A program made the translations under genes and the position numbers. A model generated the notes under the pieces. The model was not told the origin of the DNA and did no database searches. It was given only the letters and a program-made list of their open reading frames with translations. 64,000 bases of DNA from contig JAFFJZ010000003.1 in the NCBI GenBank assembly GCA_018340375.1, positions 20,522,001 to 20,586,000 on the forward strand, in the 5' to 3' direction. Shown in pieces: positions 22,793-35,450 of the stretch. How positions within the stretch are numbered: position 1 is the stretch's first letter; each line of letters begins with the position of its first letter. This DNA comes from Gonatopus flavifemur. Its lineage: Eukaryota > Arthropoda > Insecta > Hymenoptera > Dryinidae.

Positions 22793-23422
22793 ACCCTTAA
22801 CAGCCACACGGGGTGACTAGTTACCCCAGGCTTAAAAATAGTGGAATTAGAGGTGTCAAACTTTTCAAATAAATACAACAAACAGCATCCGCCGGTGACG
22901 GATAACAAAAAGCAAAAATGCCAATTTTTTTCATTTTTCTTTCCAGTAATTTTGCAAAATAAATATACTTTTTGCAAAAAAAGCAATGTTTCTCGAATTT
23001 TGACTCATATGACCAGTTTTTAGAACCCGATCTATAAATTAACCAAGTTCAACCATTAGAAATATTGAATAACTAGTCAACAAACACAACACAATTACAC
23101 TGAGAGAATTTTCTTTCAAAACTTACTGTGAAATTTCAGTAACTGAGGGACAAGTGAGAATTTTCCAAAACATTACTGTGCAGCCCTTTGAAGATGAGTG
23201 AGTTTCCAAACAGTTGAAAGAGACATTTCTCTCTACATTTTACAAAATGCATAGTAATTTTTGTAAAAATTCCCTCTTGTCCCTCGGGTACTGGAATTTC
23301 ACGGTAATTTTTCAAGTAAAATTTTTTCAGTGTAGTTAAAAGTCTCAAAACATCTACACATCTTGTCCGACCGGGTTCTTCAGCATGGGGTAATGAGTTA
23401 CCCCATGTGGCCGTTGAGGGTT
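22793..23422. mobile_element. PiggyBac-type non-autonomous element (TTAA flank), interrupted
   Basis: The right terminus, reverse-complemented, reads TTAA then CCCTCAACGGCCACATGGGG then TAACTCATTACCCC. The left reads TTCA then CCCTTAACAGCCACACGGGG then TGACTAGTTACCCC. CCC-starting inverted ends beside TTAA are the hallmark of piggyBac-type insertion; the left TTCA differs from TTAA by one base. No transposase is present: the 105-codon frame at 22669-22986 is unrelated and straddles the left end. A second element (23098-23332) is nested inside. Confidence 0.7.
23098..23332. mobile_element. 235-bp CACTGA-ended MITE with TA target duplication, nested
   Basis: The ends are CACTGAGAGAATTTTCTTTC and, from the right, CACTGAAAAAATTTTACTTG. 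The arms continue with TTACTGTGAAATTTCAGTA / TTACCGTGAAATTCCAGTA and then GAGGGACAAG on both sides, about 60 bp each. TA lies directly outside both ends (23096-23097 and 23333-23334). The TA target and lack of coding suggest a Tc1/mariner-type MITE. It sits within the 22793-23422 element, so it inserted later. Confidence 0.8.
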
Positions 23423-26400
23423 AATAACATGTCTAGAAAAAATTCCATAAGTGGAGGCGGTATAGTCATGGAAAGACTGTCACATACGCGTGTCTGACCA
23501 ACTCTCAGGGACAAAAAGGAAAATCAGTCGAGAAATGGTCAGACACGGGTTACAAGTCAAGACCAAACCTCACCTCATCGAATCGTTGCTTTTTCAAGTT
23601 GATTTGTTTCTTTAATATGATTCTATCGTTTTTTTTTTTTCGAAATGATACAATAATTCCTTCACTTTGAATAAAAGAAAGGCATGCGAATGCCAACAAG
23701 GTTTTTTTCCTCTACATGCAGAAACATCACTTAAGTCACTGAAGTTGAGATTTACAGGTTTATAAAAATGACTATAATAAAATGAGATACAAATTGAATT
23801 TAAAGTAACATGGAATGATATTTTTTATGCATAAGAACCCACCAATTCATTATTTCTTATAAATTAAACAAGGGGGATGTTGTACATTCCTGATGATCTG
23901 ATAAACGATCTCACAGGACGATTACTCTGCCAGGTATACGTTCGTGAGTTCTTGCTATAATAGCGTGCTTACAATATTGCACTCGGTCATTAACTATTTT
24001 CCGACTTGGTGTTTATTGATTGCACGTGTACGTGTTGCATTTTGTAAGACAAAGCGAGTATACCTCAATGCGATAAAAGTTACCGTTCGAGAGGTGTATA
24101 CACTGTAACAGAGACATTTCATTGTAGACAGACAACATCTTATTTGTAATAAAAACGTACGACAAGGAAGCAACATTGAGAACTGTAACTAACAATAAAC
24201 AGACTTCGACGCTGTACCGTATTTGTCATCCATACACGTAAGATCGTATATCAATTCGCAACAATGACAACGAGTAATCTTCAAGCCCGATACACGTGAA
24301 TTATCATCGTTACCGATGTTCTTATTAATCTGAATTGTACAACAAACGATGGAATATGTTCCAACGTTTCTTCCATTCTATTTTCTCGGACGAATGCAGG
24401 ATAAAAGAGTAGTTTGAAAATTCATTTGTCGAGAGAAGATGGCTGCAAGAAAAATTAAGGAGAAGAATAGAAATGTTTGTACGTCGTTTGGCAGCGCAAA
24501 CTCATTGAGAGGAGCAGAAGAGAAAAAGAGGAAAAAACAAAGATGAATGGATAAGAGGAACGAAGAGATAATGTGCAAGAGACAGAGAGTCGAGCGACTT
24601 CCACTGTCACTACTGCTACTGCTGCTACTGCTGCTGCTGCTGCCGCTGTTATGCAATCGGAGTTACGGTGCGTGTACAGCATTTTCGAGCAATTCCCTGC
24701 TTTTTCTTTGCCTCGCTCATTCTCTTCGTCCGATTTCAAGACCTCTGATCACCGCATGGAGATACGCCAACAGCACTCTACGACCGGTCGTTCGTTCGTT
24801 CGTTTGTAAGTTCGTTTGGGGAAAGCAGAGACCGCAACGACGATTCCAAATATTTTGGAATATCCGTGCGTTTATGACAATGAACAAACCGAGAAAACGA
24901 GATCAAAAATATCATACCATGAACGGAACTTCAGGTTCCCAAAATATAATGTTGAATCAAATTCAATTGTATATCCAGAAGAAGAGAAGTGCACTGAACT
25001 ACGCGAGACAGTTGAATACGCTCTAAACAATCAGTCACTGAATCACAGGGTGAAATCTACTTGAAGGCGTGAAAATAAAATGTTTTTAATAATTTTTTCC
25101 TTCACAATGATTGAGTTTATGTTGTAGAACTGATTACACACAGTTATTACATTATGTTTCAACTTGTCTGTCAATCACTGTTTCGCAGGGACCATCAGAA
25201 CACCTCACTGGATCAATGAAAATTTAACTTTTAATCTACCCGTTTCGTTTTTTTTTCTTAAATGAAAAACGCATGAGTTTATTGTTAAGAAAGCCTTGGA
25301 ATTTTTGACGAAAATTAAAATCCTTCGTTAACGGATTAATTATTAAAAAGCTGTCAAAATTCCATCAAAATCCATCGAGTGGTTTTCGAATTGAAGTGAT
25401 CACTAACTTGAAAAACGTAGTTTAAAGTTTTCCAATATGGATACGGTATTATATTTTTGTTGAATTTCGGGCTCGATGGATGAACCTTCCTTCATTTTCA
25501 AAACATCATACTCCGAGAAAATACAAAAAAAACTTTTCGAACCTCACTTCTTAAATCCAATAGAGTCAAAAACGTGTTTGAATCGATTAAGTTACTAATT
25601 GTATCTGAGTTTACTTGTGTTATCTCGGTGTACCTATGTACATACCAGTAGTGGTCTTGTAGAGATACAATTATGGTCAAATGAACCTAGTTCAGAACCG
25701 AACTGAACTGGACTGGAGATGTTCAAGTTCATATTCGATATTTTCACAACACCGGCCAACGAAAAATAGTAAATTGAGAAGCAAAGTACATAGATAAGAG
25801 GAAAAAGAGGAGAGAACGAGCGTGACATATTTTATTCCTTCAGGTTGCAACTTTTAATGTGATGCATCCCGACGCGGTCGACGAAGTAAAGTAAACAGTC
25901 TCGATCGATTTCTTCAACCAGTGCATATTTTGTATATACCATTACCTCGCCGCGACCGCTTATACATGTATATATAAATACGAATGAAATTATATTCTAC
26001 CCATTAAGAACTTCCATCGTATCGTGAATCGGAACGAAAATACCTCATTATCCTTATAATTTGTTGATATAAATGTGCAACATTCATTGAAATCCACGTG
26101 ACCTCGGTGGTGCTGACGAGAATGCCAGCTTTTTATTATTCCTGAAATGAGAGAAAGCGCAACGATGAAAGCCTCCCCGTGCTTTTGTAGGTTCGAATAA
26201 AAAAGAATTCAAGAAGATGAATTTAAATTGAAAAATCAAATTGTTTTGTTTCACGAGCCAGCGGTGAACGCGCGCGAGACAAACCAACGCTCGGTCGCAG
26301 GAAAATAGAATTATCTATTATTTCTTCCTATTAATGTGTATACGATGAGGAAGGTGCATTTTTTTGATGTATCAAGTTGAGAAACAATGATTTCTGATAC

Positions 26401-28401
26401 CAATTATGTAATTAAGTTAGGAATTTTTTTCAAAATTCAGATTTTTCGATGCAGTTTTTTTTTTAGCACGTTCGATACAATTCTGGTTTATTGTTCTAGC
26501 ATATCATTTAGTGCGGAGAGGTGGAAAATTTCATTTGCATGTATTGTAGTTGAAAGATTGATATTCAGAATAATTTCCTTTTGGTTTCAGAAATTCCTCT
26601 TTTATTGAATTTCTTCCCACTAAACGATGATTGGGAAGAAGTTCGGAATAACAATGTCACGAATGATAGCAAGATGTAGAGATTTTTCCATTTTTACAAT
26701 TGATAAGTGAATCCATGAAAAAAAATGAATTTTTCTTGCGAAAGTAGGTAAAGAACTTGACTGCTCAGACAAGGATCATTAACACTCAAACAAATTTCAA
26801 AACCTCATTCACTGCAACAGATGTCTGCTACAAAATTTAAGTATCTCACTGCGAGGCATTAGTACATCGCAGTGAAGATTCTAGGACATTTACAGAGATA
26901 TTTGCGCAATTTTCTGGAATTTTATTGCAAAAATTGGAAAAATCAATAGTTTTTTCATCAGAAATAACGGACTTTTCTGCAGTTTCGAGGAATTATTCTG
27001 CCTCTGAGATGTTCAATTCTCCGAAGAGTGGTGAAAGAAGTCTATCAAATCAGAATGAAAGAGTTCTCCATTCATGGTAGAACTTTGTCGCCACCATTTT
27101 TGGTGGAATCATTTTTTAGAGTCCGGTCTAGTCGTGGATTTTCACTCTAAGAAATTCAGAGAGTTGAAAGTTATTGAAAATTAAGACCTACAGGGGTACA
27201 ATATAGATGCTTGTCCTCATATATTTGATAAAAAAGATGGTACCGAGTATTAAATCTCTTATAATCATGCACGATATTTTACGATCTTGATATTTCTCTT
27301 CGGCACTTTGTCGAGTTTATATTAAATTTTATGAAATATTGATGAAAACTATATACAAATTTTATATACAATACCATTATCTCATAGACTCATTAGTGTA
27401 TATTTTTCTATCAACATCGTAAGATATCGATGATAAAGTTTCGTTTTTCTCACAAATGGATTCCGTTCAAGGTAACTTACCTCAGTCATCTTAGATTCGA
27501 TTATACAAAGTGTGTCAGAACTGGGAGAAACGGAATTTGAATGGCAAATTCTCAAGTCAAAACCAATTCCAATTAGACAATGGTTTGTCACCCAGGTGAA
27601 ATAGTTTGTGCTCTTTCTTGGATTATGATTCAAAAGCCACTAAGGGTTACATCCATAAATTTTTTCAAAGACCACAGTTTTTGTTGTGAGTTTCATTTGT
27701 ATATTTATATTCAAGGATATCGATCGAGATAAATGATCTCATAATTTCGACACTATATCTACTCAAGAAGCATAACATACTCCAAAACCCTATCCGGTTA
27801 TTTTGTAATTATGCTTAAAATGAAATTTCGAATGATCGACGCGTCTTATAAATGTATATAGAATGCTCTTATTCAAGATAGTCTCATTCAAAGTACATTA
27901 AGAATATTCTTAGCATTTTCAAACTCTCGTGCTCCTTAAATATAGCCAACTGAGGAGGGAAAATGAGAAATTAAAAGAAAAAAACTTTTTTCCAAAGAAT
28001 AAATATAATGATGACCTTGATTATGAATGAATTATCATATCGAGTGATGGTTTTCAAGGTCGGAGCAAAGTCGACTTCATTTTTTTCTACATAACAGACT
28101 AGAAACGAATTCTTCATAATCCAATTCGCATCTTCGGTAAGAAAATTTATTCTAAACTCACCATTTGACCTTTCCATGCTTCATGCAGCTCTTCAATGCA
28201 TCACGATACTCACGTTATTTTAATTTTTTCCAGAGGTTTCAGAATTCTTGTCAATTATTTCCATTGTTGGAAAAAAGGACTACGAAATAGTAAGAGCATA
28301 AGATAAATCTGAAAGAACATACATGATTCTTTGATTCAGTCCATCAGCTGCGGGTGATCAATGGCTAAAAGATCTCTTAGAATCTCTTGGTTATGGATGG
28401 A
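23423..28401. other. Intronic DNA, no gene seen
   Basis: It contains a CTG/CTA trinucleotide tract (24610-24650) within a GC-richer patch (24540-24830) whose open frames are poly-Leu or poly-Ser/Ala translations of the repeat, up to 159 codons. The words GAACCGAACTGAACTGGACTGG and ACAACACCGG at about 25697-25755 resemble pieces of the hAT-type repeat at 32692. A small hairpin at about 26851-26881 (CACTGCGAGGC / CGCAGTG) is visible. No other structure is evident. Confidence 0.5.
24610..24650. repeat. (CTG)n-rich trinucleotide repeat
   Basis: An imperfect run of CTG and CTA triplets. Confidence 0.9.
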
Positions 28402-28575
28402 ATCTCTAAAATTTTTAGAGGGAGATGTCACTCTTTAGGCAGCCAGAAGTGAGCTTGTGGAAATTTCGAGTGAAATTCCCGCTCCTTTAGAGTGGAAGTC
28501 TAAGGTTTCAGGTTAGAAACTCACAGCCACTCCAATTTTAGAGTGAATTTTTCAACTCTGAAAGAGAGAAAACAC
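28402..28575 (-). mobile_element. CTCTCTAAAATCT-ended MITE, copy 2, reversed and truncated
   Basis: The reverse complement of this stretch follows the 7257-7510 copy from its middle to its right end: AAAAATTCACTCTA, GGAGTGGCTGTGAGTTTCTA, CACTCTAAAGGAGCGG, CTCTAAAAATTTTAGAGAT. The first third of the family unit is absent, so this copy is truncated on what is the right side in window coordinates. Confidence 0.75.
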
Positions 28576-31186
28576 TTTTGCTGATGCAGCAAATCTAAGT
28601 ATTAAATGTAGAATAGCTGAGAAACGTGGCATCACCTGGGTCGAAGATTTGGTATTCTTCGAAAACCTTTTCCACAAATCCATTGTATAAACGCAGATTT
28701 CCTATTCTAAGGATTTCATACAGCATATTCGAACGGACTGGGGCAACAATCATTGTTTTGCACAATAGATTTGTCGGTTTGCACCGGTTTTCGTTCCAAA
28801 GCGGGAAACTCGCTTTCTCTCCTATCTATGAAAAAACAAAAAAAGCTTAAAAAAAAACACTCGACTAGATAGTGAAATACAGAGTTTTTGAAATGTTCAA
28901 GGCGAAGTGTGTTCTGCGCAGAAGAAAAAGAAGAGGAACGAGAGGAAGAAAAAAAAATGTGGTATCGTATACGGCTCGCTCTAAAGACAGTGGGTTGGTT
29001 TACGTAATACCGTGTGTATCGTGAGTAGTAATGAGATAGAGTCAGATCTCGGCACTGGCACTTCTCTTTTTTTGCACACACACACACTACTCGCATAAGT
29101 ATAAATGCGCCTGGTAACAGTATGAGACTGTACTTGAATAAAACGCCTGCAATAATACTTATTGATGAATTAGGACCCTGAAATCATGTTTGAAATTAAT
29201 GACTTTATCGAACATCGCGTCGTATGATGAATAATAATGAAGTTTGGAATACCGATAAGAAAGTTTCAACGGCGATGATGATGAGGATGATAATAATAAT
29301 TATAAATCACGTATACTCCGCCGCGAATTCGCGAATTATTTTTAAACTTCCAACGCTCATCTCGAAGAAAAAGAGAAGGAGAAAAAGAAGAAAAAGGAGG
29401 AGTAGAAGGGGAGGGAGAAAAAAGCAGCGGTGTTGAATTAACGAATCGAAACGAGTTTTTTTAAATGTCAATCGCTGAGTGAAAAAAATTCGAAGAGACA
29501 GTGTGCATGTATGTATATATATATATATGTATGTATATACGGGACGGCCATCAACGGAATTCAGAACTATCATCATCGTGAGAAACAGCGGGAGCTGATA
29601 AAGGGACTGAAAATGAGAAATGTCCATTGCGCTTGGAATTTTCATTAAGTCGTGGACGTCGAGTTATTTCTTACTTATTTTTCCCTCCTCGTTTCCTATT
29701 TTTCTCTATCCTCGTCTGGTTTCCTTGTCTTTTGTCCATTGTGCAACGGGCGCGCGCGCTTGGCAATTCGTGTCGAACGGTCGGTGAGACCTCGACTTAG
29801 TCGGGTTCTACGACCCGACACATCGAGGTAGGCAAAATAAGGTTACCGTGAGATATTCTAGTGGCGCATTCATTAATCGAAGTAATATTATGTTATAATT
29901 ATTATAACATGTAAAAAAAAAAATACGGAAAAAAAGCACTCGAAGTGAACCGTCAGAGATGAAAAAAAGAACAAATTGATCCTTCCACGTGTACAAGATT
30001 ATTGTATTTTAATTTCAATTCGAAGATAAATGTAAATTTTATGCATAATTATTTTCTTTACACACTGTTTATTGTTACTTTACTGCATGATAAAATTCGT
30101 TAGATATAAAGATGGACAAATGTTGTTAGCTTTCGAGGTAAAAAGAAGTCTAATGATGAATTTAAACACAGGAAATAGAAGAATTAAAATCGTCAAGATA
30201 GGACCAAAGGGGGCGGGAAAAATCGTTTCCAGAGGAGGAGCAGAAAGATTTCGATAGTGGTAGAATTTCATGGATCAGAACTCTGAAACATCAATTTACT
30301 TTCGATACTTATAACCGGGATTCTTGGATACTATAAAAGACGAAAGAAGAATCCTCGAGTTCTTTCATGTTTCTATTTGAACCATGAAAACAATATCCCA
30401 CATACGTTGGGAGACAGAATTTTTGGAACAATATAATATTCAATTAAATATTTTTTTGTTCTCTCAAGAGAGTGAAGATTTTTTTCTTAGGAACAAAACA
30501 TACGATCAAAAGTGATCTATTCGTTCATCCGCATAGCAAATTTTCCAATAATCACATGGACACTCATTCATTCATTTATGTATCAATTCGAAACGTCAAA
30601 GTGAAACATCGTGTACGAGTTTAGTTCATGAAATGTCTATCCCAGATATGCACATCCCTGATTCTAATATAAACTACTACTGCTACCAATACCACTACTA
30701 CTAGGCTACAGCTAGAGACTTCGTTCAATAATAGATATACAAGTCCCCCGCAGCCGTGGGGTTTCAATGTATACGTATACGCGTGGGTGGGTGTATACGT
30801 ACGTGTACATAATATTGGAATGGACATCTCTTGAAGGCTCGATATATATCCTATAGACGCTTGAATCAAAGTTCATTGAATATTTGAAACATCCTATATC
30901 TATAATGAGGATCAATTGCGATTATGCGCGTGAGATGCACCATTGTGAGTAGGTATTACGCATAATATGTATTTTATTCAATATCTTCTTAAAGTTGAAG
31001 TCATTTGATGACACAGGATATAATACGAGTTTCTGTATCCTGATTAGTAAAATATTAATAATAAGAGACTACTAAAAGAAGTAAAAATGTAATTATATAC
31101 ATACACCCCTCTTGAATTATTCTTCATTTGACCCTAATTTACATCCCATTACGATGTGAATCAATTTTTATCTAAGAACTCGTTCA
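28576..31186. other. Intronic DNA, no gene seen
   Basis: It includes purine-rich tracts (28920-28960, 29360-29430), a TATATATGTATG patch (29510-29540), a small palindrome ATGTTATAATTATTATAACAT split around 29890-29910 and a CG-rich patch (29740-29820, with GGGCGCGCGCGC). Frames up to 126 codons are low-complexity. Confidence 0.5.
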
Positions 31187-31550
31187 AACTTTCCATACAA
31201 CAAAAGTTGCTGTGCAATCATTGCTCTTACGTTGTTTATCAAGTTTACTTAGAGTTGCTGGGAATTTGCTATGCATGTGATTGAGAGTTTCATGAAACCG
31301 AGCAACTTCCTAAGCAACACGATAACAACTCAAGCTAAAATCTTAGATTTACAGCATATTGTTGCGCATTTGGCGACGCAACGTCCCTGCAAATTGCTTC
31401 TGGTACCAACCTGACGGCAAAAATTGCAGTGCAGCAACAGTTGCACAGGTTTATTGCATGTCGCTGTGCATTTAGCGACGCAACTTCCCAACAACAGTTG
31501 TTCCGAGTTGTTGGGAAGTTGTCGCAAACTTTTCTAGCACTTCGCTGTAT
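31187..31550. mobile_element. Repeat-rich element with CCATACA ends
   Basis: The left end is TCCATACAACAAAAGTTGCT. The right end, reverse-complemented, is CCCATACAGCGAAGTGCTAG then AAAAGTTTGC. Inside, a direct repeat of about 30 bp occurs twice roughly 100 bp apart: GCGCATTTGGCGACGCAACG at about 31364 and GTGCATTTAGCGACGCAACT at about 31466. Many short GTTGC/GCAAC words face each other. Minus-strand frames of 65-84 codons only translate these repeats. Confidence 0.55.
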
Positions 31551-32683
31551 GGGTAAGAACATTAATTTGAGTATTAAATAACTAACCACTCTTCCATTTG
31601 TGTTAATAAAAATTTACTAAGAGAAGCTGAATTTTGGTCGCCATAGCTAGATATCTTTGGCTTGGCATCAGAAAAATAATCTCGCATATTTATAAATCTA
31701 TCTAGCGATAATTTCCTGAAACCTCAATCTCAATTGTGACTCTTAAGATATATGAATTCAATTCAATTCCCGTGGTAATCTTGCTAGAATCGAAAGAATT
31801 TATACCACATTTTCCGACCAGAATCGATAAAGAGGAATGAAAAAATTCTGGATTTCAACTGTTTTTATTGTTGCAATAAACGTTCCCGGTACAAATTTAT
31901 TCGGTATCTCTCACTTAAATAGTGGGAAAAAAGTTCTCATTAAATAATATTCATTTGCTCAGTCGTTCGTTCGGTCTTTTTCAGGGAGACCAAGATATAT
32001 GACTCGTGAAAGTTTTAATGAGACAGTCGTTATATGAATTTCAAAATAGAACGCATTGAAATTTTGAAAAATTATATCTGGAAAATTTGGATACATTTGA
32101 TATTGTTGTGATGTGGATCAATGGAAAAGTATGGACCAGCGAAAATTGTGTGAAGTAGTAGGTGTGATGCGTATGGCAATATAATTTTTATTTATTTTTA
32201 CAGCGATATTTTTTTAATAAAAATGTAGGCATTCTTTTGAAACGTTATATTTCTTCGTATAGAAAAAAATGTTGATGTTAAGCTAACCACTGCGCTACTA
32301 TAACTTTAACAACATTAATTCCTAATTAATTTACGACACGTTGTGGTGCTTGCCACTGCAGTCAATGTGCACTGCGGACAACAACGTTTACCAATGGATT
32401 AAGGATTCTGCAAAACTGCAGAAGCAGTGCGACAAATGCAGCTGTACTGTTTTTCTCGGTAGGGGCTGAATGCGATGATTAGTGATCGTCAAATCATGTC
32501 TTTTCGGAAAATTCGTTTGGCGAATTCACCTCCTACAGTGTTTTCTCTGTGGGAGCGAAAGATCGTTCGTGAGCTCACATAACCCTTGAAAAAATAGGGA
32601 TGAGGATTCTTGAAAGACTCCATTCCTTCTTGATATCAAATTTCCACCAATATTTCATACAAATATATAAAAAGAATTGATTC

Positions 32684-32691
32684 TGTTGAAC
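32684..32691. repeat. 8-bp target-site duplication, left copy
   Basis: TGTTGAAC directly abuts the TAGTGTTGCC terminus of the element at 32692. The identical 8-mer follows its right end at 33082-33089. Confidence 0.9.
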
Positions 32692-33081
32692 TAGTGTTGC
32701 CGCGAGCCGCAAATTTCAAATTATCTGGATTGAAAGTGAACTCTTTTTTAGTCAACCAAATTGGTTTGAAATTCAGTTCAATAGACCCTCAACTGAATTT
32801 CAAGGTTTGAACTGGAATATAACTTTATGGATACGAGTTTTAAATTAGTTTATATTCGAGCCGGTTTCGAGCCAACGTTTCGAGCTGAATCTGTGCTATT
32901 TGATGTATGAACCGGTTGAAAATTCAAATACACGGAACTGTGCATTATTATGAACTTCCAAACTAAAGTATAGGACCATTCAACCGAGTATTGAGACAAT
33001 TTTTACTTCTTATAGTCCTAACTAAATCCAGTGGAAGTCTGAAGCTCGTTACAGCTCGTTTTGCGGCTCGCGGCAACACTA
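32692..33081. mobile_element. hAT-type non-autonomous DNA transposon, 390 bp
   Basis: It has perfect 22-bp terminal inverted repeats, TAGTGTTGCCGCGAGCCGCA plus AA, at both ends and a perfect 8-bp target duplication TGTTGAAC on each side. An 8-bp duplication with a (C/T)AGTGTTGCC-like terminus is typical of hAT transposons. The interior has no transposase frame; it holds words such as TTCGAGCC, GAACCGGTTG and TTTGAACTGG in both orientations. This is the best-bounded insertion in the window and must be fairly recent. Confidence 0.9.
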
Positions 33082-33089
33082 TGTTGAAC
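33082..33089. repeat. 8-bp target-site duplication, right copy
   Basis: TGTTGAAC, identical to 32684-32691. Confidence 0.9.
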
Positions 33090-33687
33090 AATTAACTTAT
33101 ACTCTTACAAATTCGAAAACTAAGAGACATGAAATAATTATATAAAATCTATAAAACGTGCAAAAAGTGAGTATGTATTTGAAAATCATTCTTGCAAAGA
33201 ATTTTTCAATTGATCACTCAATTATTATTAATCGGCTTATCATTATATTCAATCGAAAGTTGTCTCAGTTGTTAAATTCAATCGCGATAAAACATCAGGA
33301 TATCTGGATTCTTTGACTCCACAGGTTGCATCATTGCTTCCCCGCTCAACGATAATTTTGGTCTTTTTTCGTCTTCGCGAATCTCTTATCGGATCGATTA
33401 CCAAAAGTGCCAATATACAACGAATGGAATGATACATCCAAATCTATTCAATCGAACCGACACCGATATCTTGAGAGATCTGTCAACTTCGCCAAGATAA
33501 TGAATATAAAATAAGTACAAGATTTTTAATATCGATTAAAGAGGATAAGAGGGGAAGGAAGAAGGTGTAAAAAAATTCTATATATATGTATATATATATA
33601 TACATATACTTTGAGTTGACAATATATTGAGCGGAGGGAAAAAACCACCGAGTCGCTCGGCACACCGACTACCGTCATCGTGTCGTA

Positions 33688-33752
33688 GCATAGCCGTGTA
33701 ACATAGTCGTGTAACATAGTCGTGTAGCATAGTCGTGTAGCATAGTCGCGGC
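33688..33752 (+). repeat. 13-bp minisatellite, 5 units
   Basis: Five consecutive 13-bp units of consensus (G/A)CATAGTCGTGTA: GCATAGCCGTGTA, ACATAGTCGTGTA, ACATAGTCGTGTA, GCATAGTCGTGTA, then a diverged GCATAGTCGCGGC. It lies in a GC-richer patch; 13 is not a multiple of three, so it does not look coding. Confidence 0.95.
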
Positions 33753-34811
33753 ACTACTCGATAGAGAAACACACATATATACAATGAAAAGATAAAAGAA
33801 AGAAAGAGACTAAATGAGAACCGCTGCGCGAGCAGCCTTGGCTGAAGTTGTCGAACCCGCGACCTAGTTACACTCACGCACAAATACAAATGCACGCCTC
33901 CTCACCCACACCTATCGAAGGTGCATGTACTGTGTGTGCAGTGCGCGTCAATGCGCGCACGCTTCTCTCCTCTTCTTTATTCCACTCTTCCTCTCCTTCT
34001 CCTCTTTCTAACCTCTCTCTACTTCTTTGTTTTCATCGCAATATCTCTTCCTTCTCTCTCATTTAAACCCTCTCTCTCTCTCTCTCTTTTCCCCTTTCGG
34101 CCGTTCCCATCCGTCCTTTCCAAATATTTTGCGAATCATTTGGAATGCAAAACGATGACCAGACGGCCCAATTTTTTAACTTCAGAGTCCATTTTCACAT
34201 CGCATAACACGGCAAATGTATAATCATCATCGTCGTAGTTGACGACGTCCCGGTTTTGAAATTCAGTTTTTACTTTGACGTACAAATTTTTGATGCAACC
34301 TTTCATCCTTTTGTGTCGCTTGATTTCAAACCTATTTCGTTCGTATGTTCCTTTATCCGCGACAAAGAGAGGAAAGAAATAAATAATGGGATGGATGCCT
34401 CATTTTGATGGATTTTTTTCTTTGTTTTACTCCAATTTTTTCATCCCTGCTGCTGCTGCTACCGCTGCTGTGGTTGTCGTTCAACGATGACTGCATTCCG
34501 CAAGCGGGATATACAATTTTCTAAGCGATTCGTTTCAAGTTATTCTTTATCCTTGCGAATAGAATACAGAAAAACAAAAGGAACAAATAATGCGATTTCT
34601 CTTTTGTCTCTTTGATATGAATGTTCAAGATATATATGTATATGTATGTATATTTAAAACGAATTGTTCCGAATTATTATTTGTGCAGAGATCGTCCGTC
34701 GCGTGTTACGTAACACTGTGTCGGGATCATCTTTTTTCCTCTTTTTTTCTGCTTTCGTCGAGAAGAGGAAAAAAAGTGAAAAGAAAAGAAAAAAGCCAAG
34801 TTGTATCGATT

Positions 34812-34812
<1 letters not shown>

Positions 34813-34858
<46 letters not shown>
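34813..34858. repeat. (GA)n microsatellite
   Basis: A nearly perfect run of about 22 GA dinucleotides. It gives (Arg-Glu)n or (Ser-Leu)n when translated, which explains the long frames crossing it. Confidence 0.97.
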
Positions 34859-34863
<5 letters not shown>

Positions 34864-35450
34864 CAGGAGGGAGACCATACAAGTGTTATATAATATGTGT
34901 AAAGCCCCTGAGATCGATGTCCATCGAAATTGTTTGTTATCGTTGGTGTCGTTTGACATTTGAAGCAATGTGGTTGCCAAAATCACTTGTTTCACATTTA
35001 CTTCTTCCCATAATTCAAAAGTTCACTCTCTCCTCTGTTTCGTCAAAGACTCTTTCATTCGGGTTAATTAACAATTAATGATTTCAATACGCAAATCATT
35101 CATAATAACTTCAATTGTGCAAACATTACTGTCATTAATGTGACGAAGCTTTTATATTTTTATCAAAGCTTGGATCGATTCACTTTGGATTTAATGGATT
35201 GTATAATTTATGAAAAATTTCTTTATCTACGCTTTTTCTGGTTGAATTCTTGATTCATGCAGATTGTTCATTCGAAAGTTTGGAAAGAACAAACGACAGT
35301 TCTCTTACTGGTAACACACGCAAAGACTACAGTTACTGTCGTTTATAAACATTTTGTCGATATTCGGAATAATCAATGTTTATTTAGAGAACAAGAGTGC
35401 TGAAAATAATAGTTAATTGCTACTTATTATCACAGAAAAGCTATCAACTT

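Larger units (their letters stand above)
33090..35450. other. Intronic DNA with simple repeats and a GC-richer patch
   Basis: It includes a TATATATG run (33582-33608), a 13-bp tandem array (33688-33752), a GC-richer patch at 33640-33960, CT-rich tracts (33965-34092) and a GA microsatellite (34813-34858). Open frames of 100-162 codons here are translations of CT/GA runs. No gene seen. Confidence 0.5.

Noticed and set aside
24547..25026. 159-codon + frame with a poly-leucine segment
   Set aside because: The poly-Leu is the CTG triplet tract; the remainder has no motif.
32287..32297. Reverse complement TAGCGCAGTGG matches the polymerase III A-box consensus
   Set aside because: No B box at the right distance on the minus strand and no tRNA or SINE body visible.
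34590..35078. 162-codon + frame and the opposing 113-codon frame
   Set aside because: Both exist because the GA microsatellite (34813-34858) has no stops; they translate to Arg-Glu or Ser-Leu repeats.
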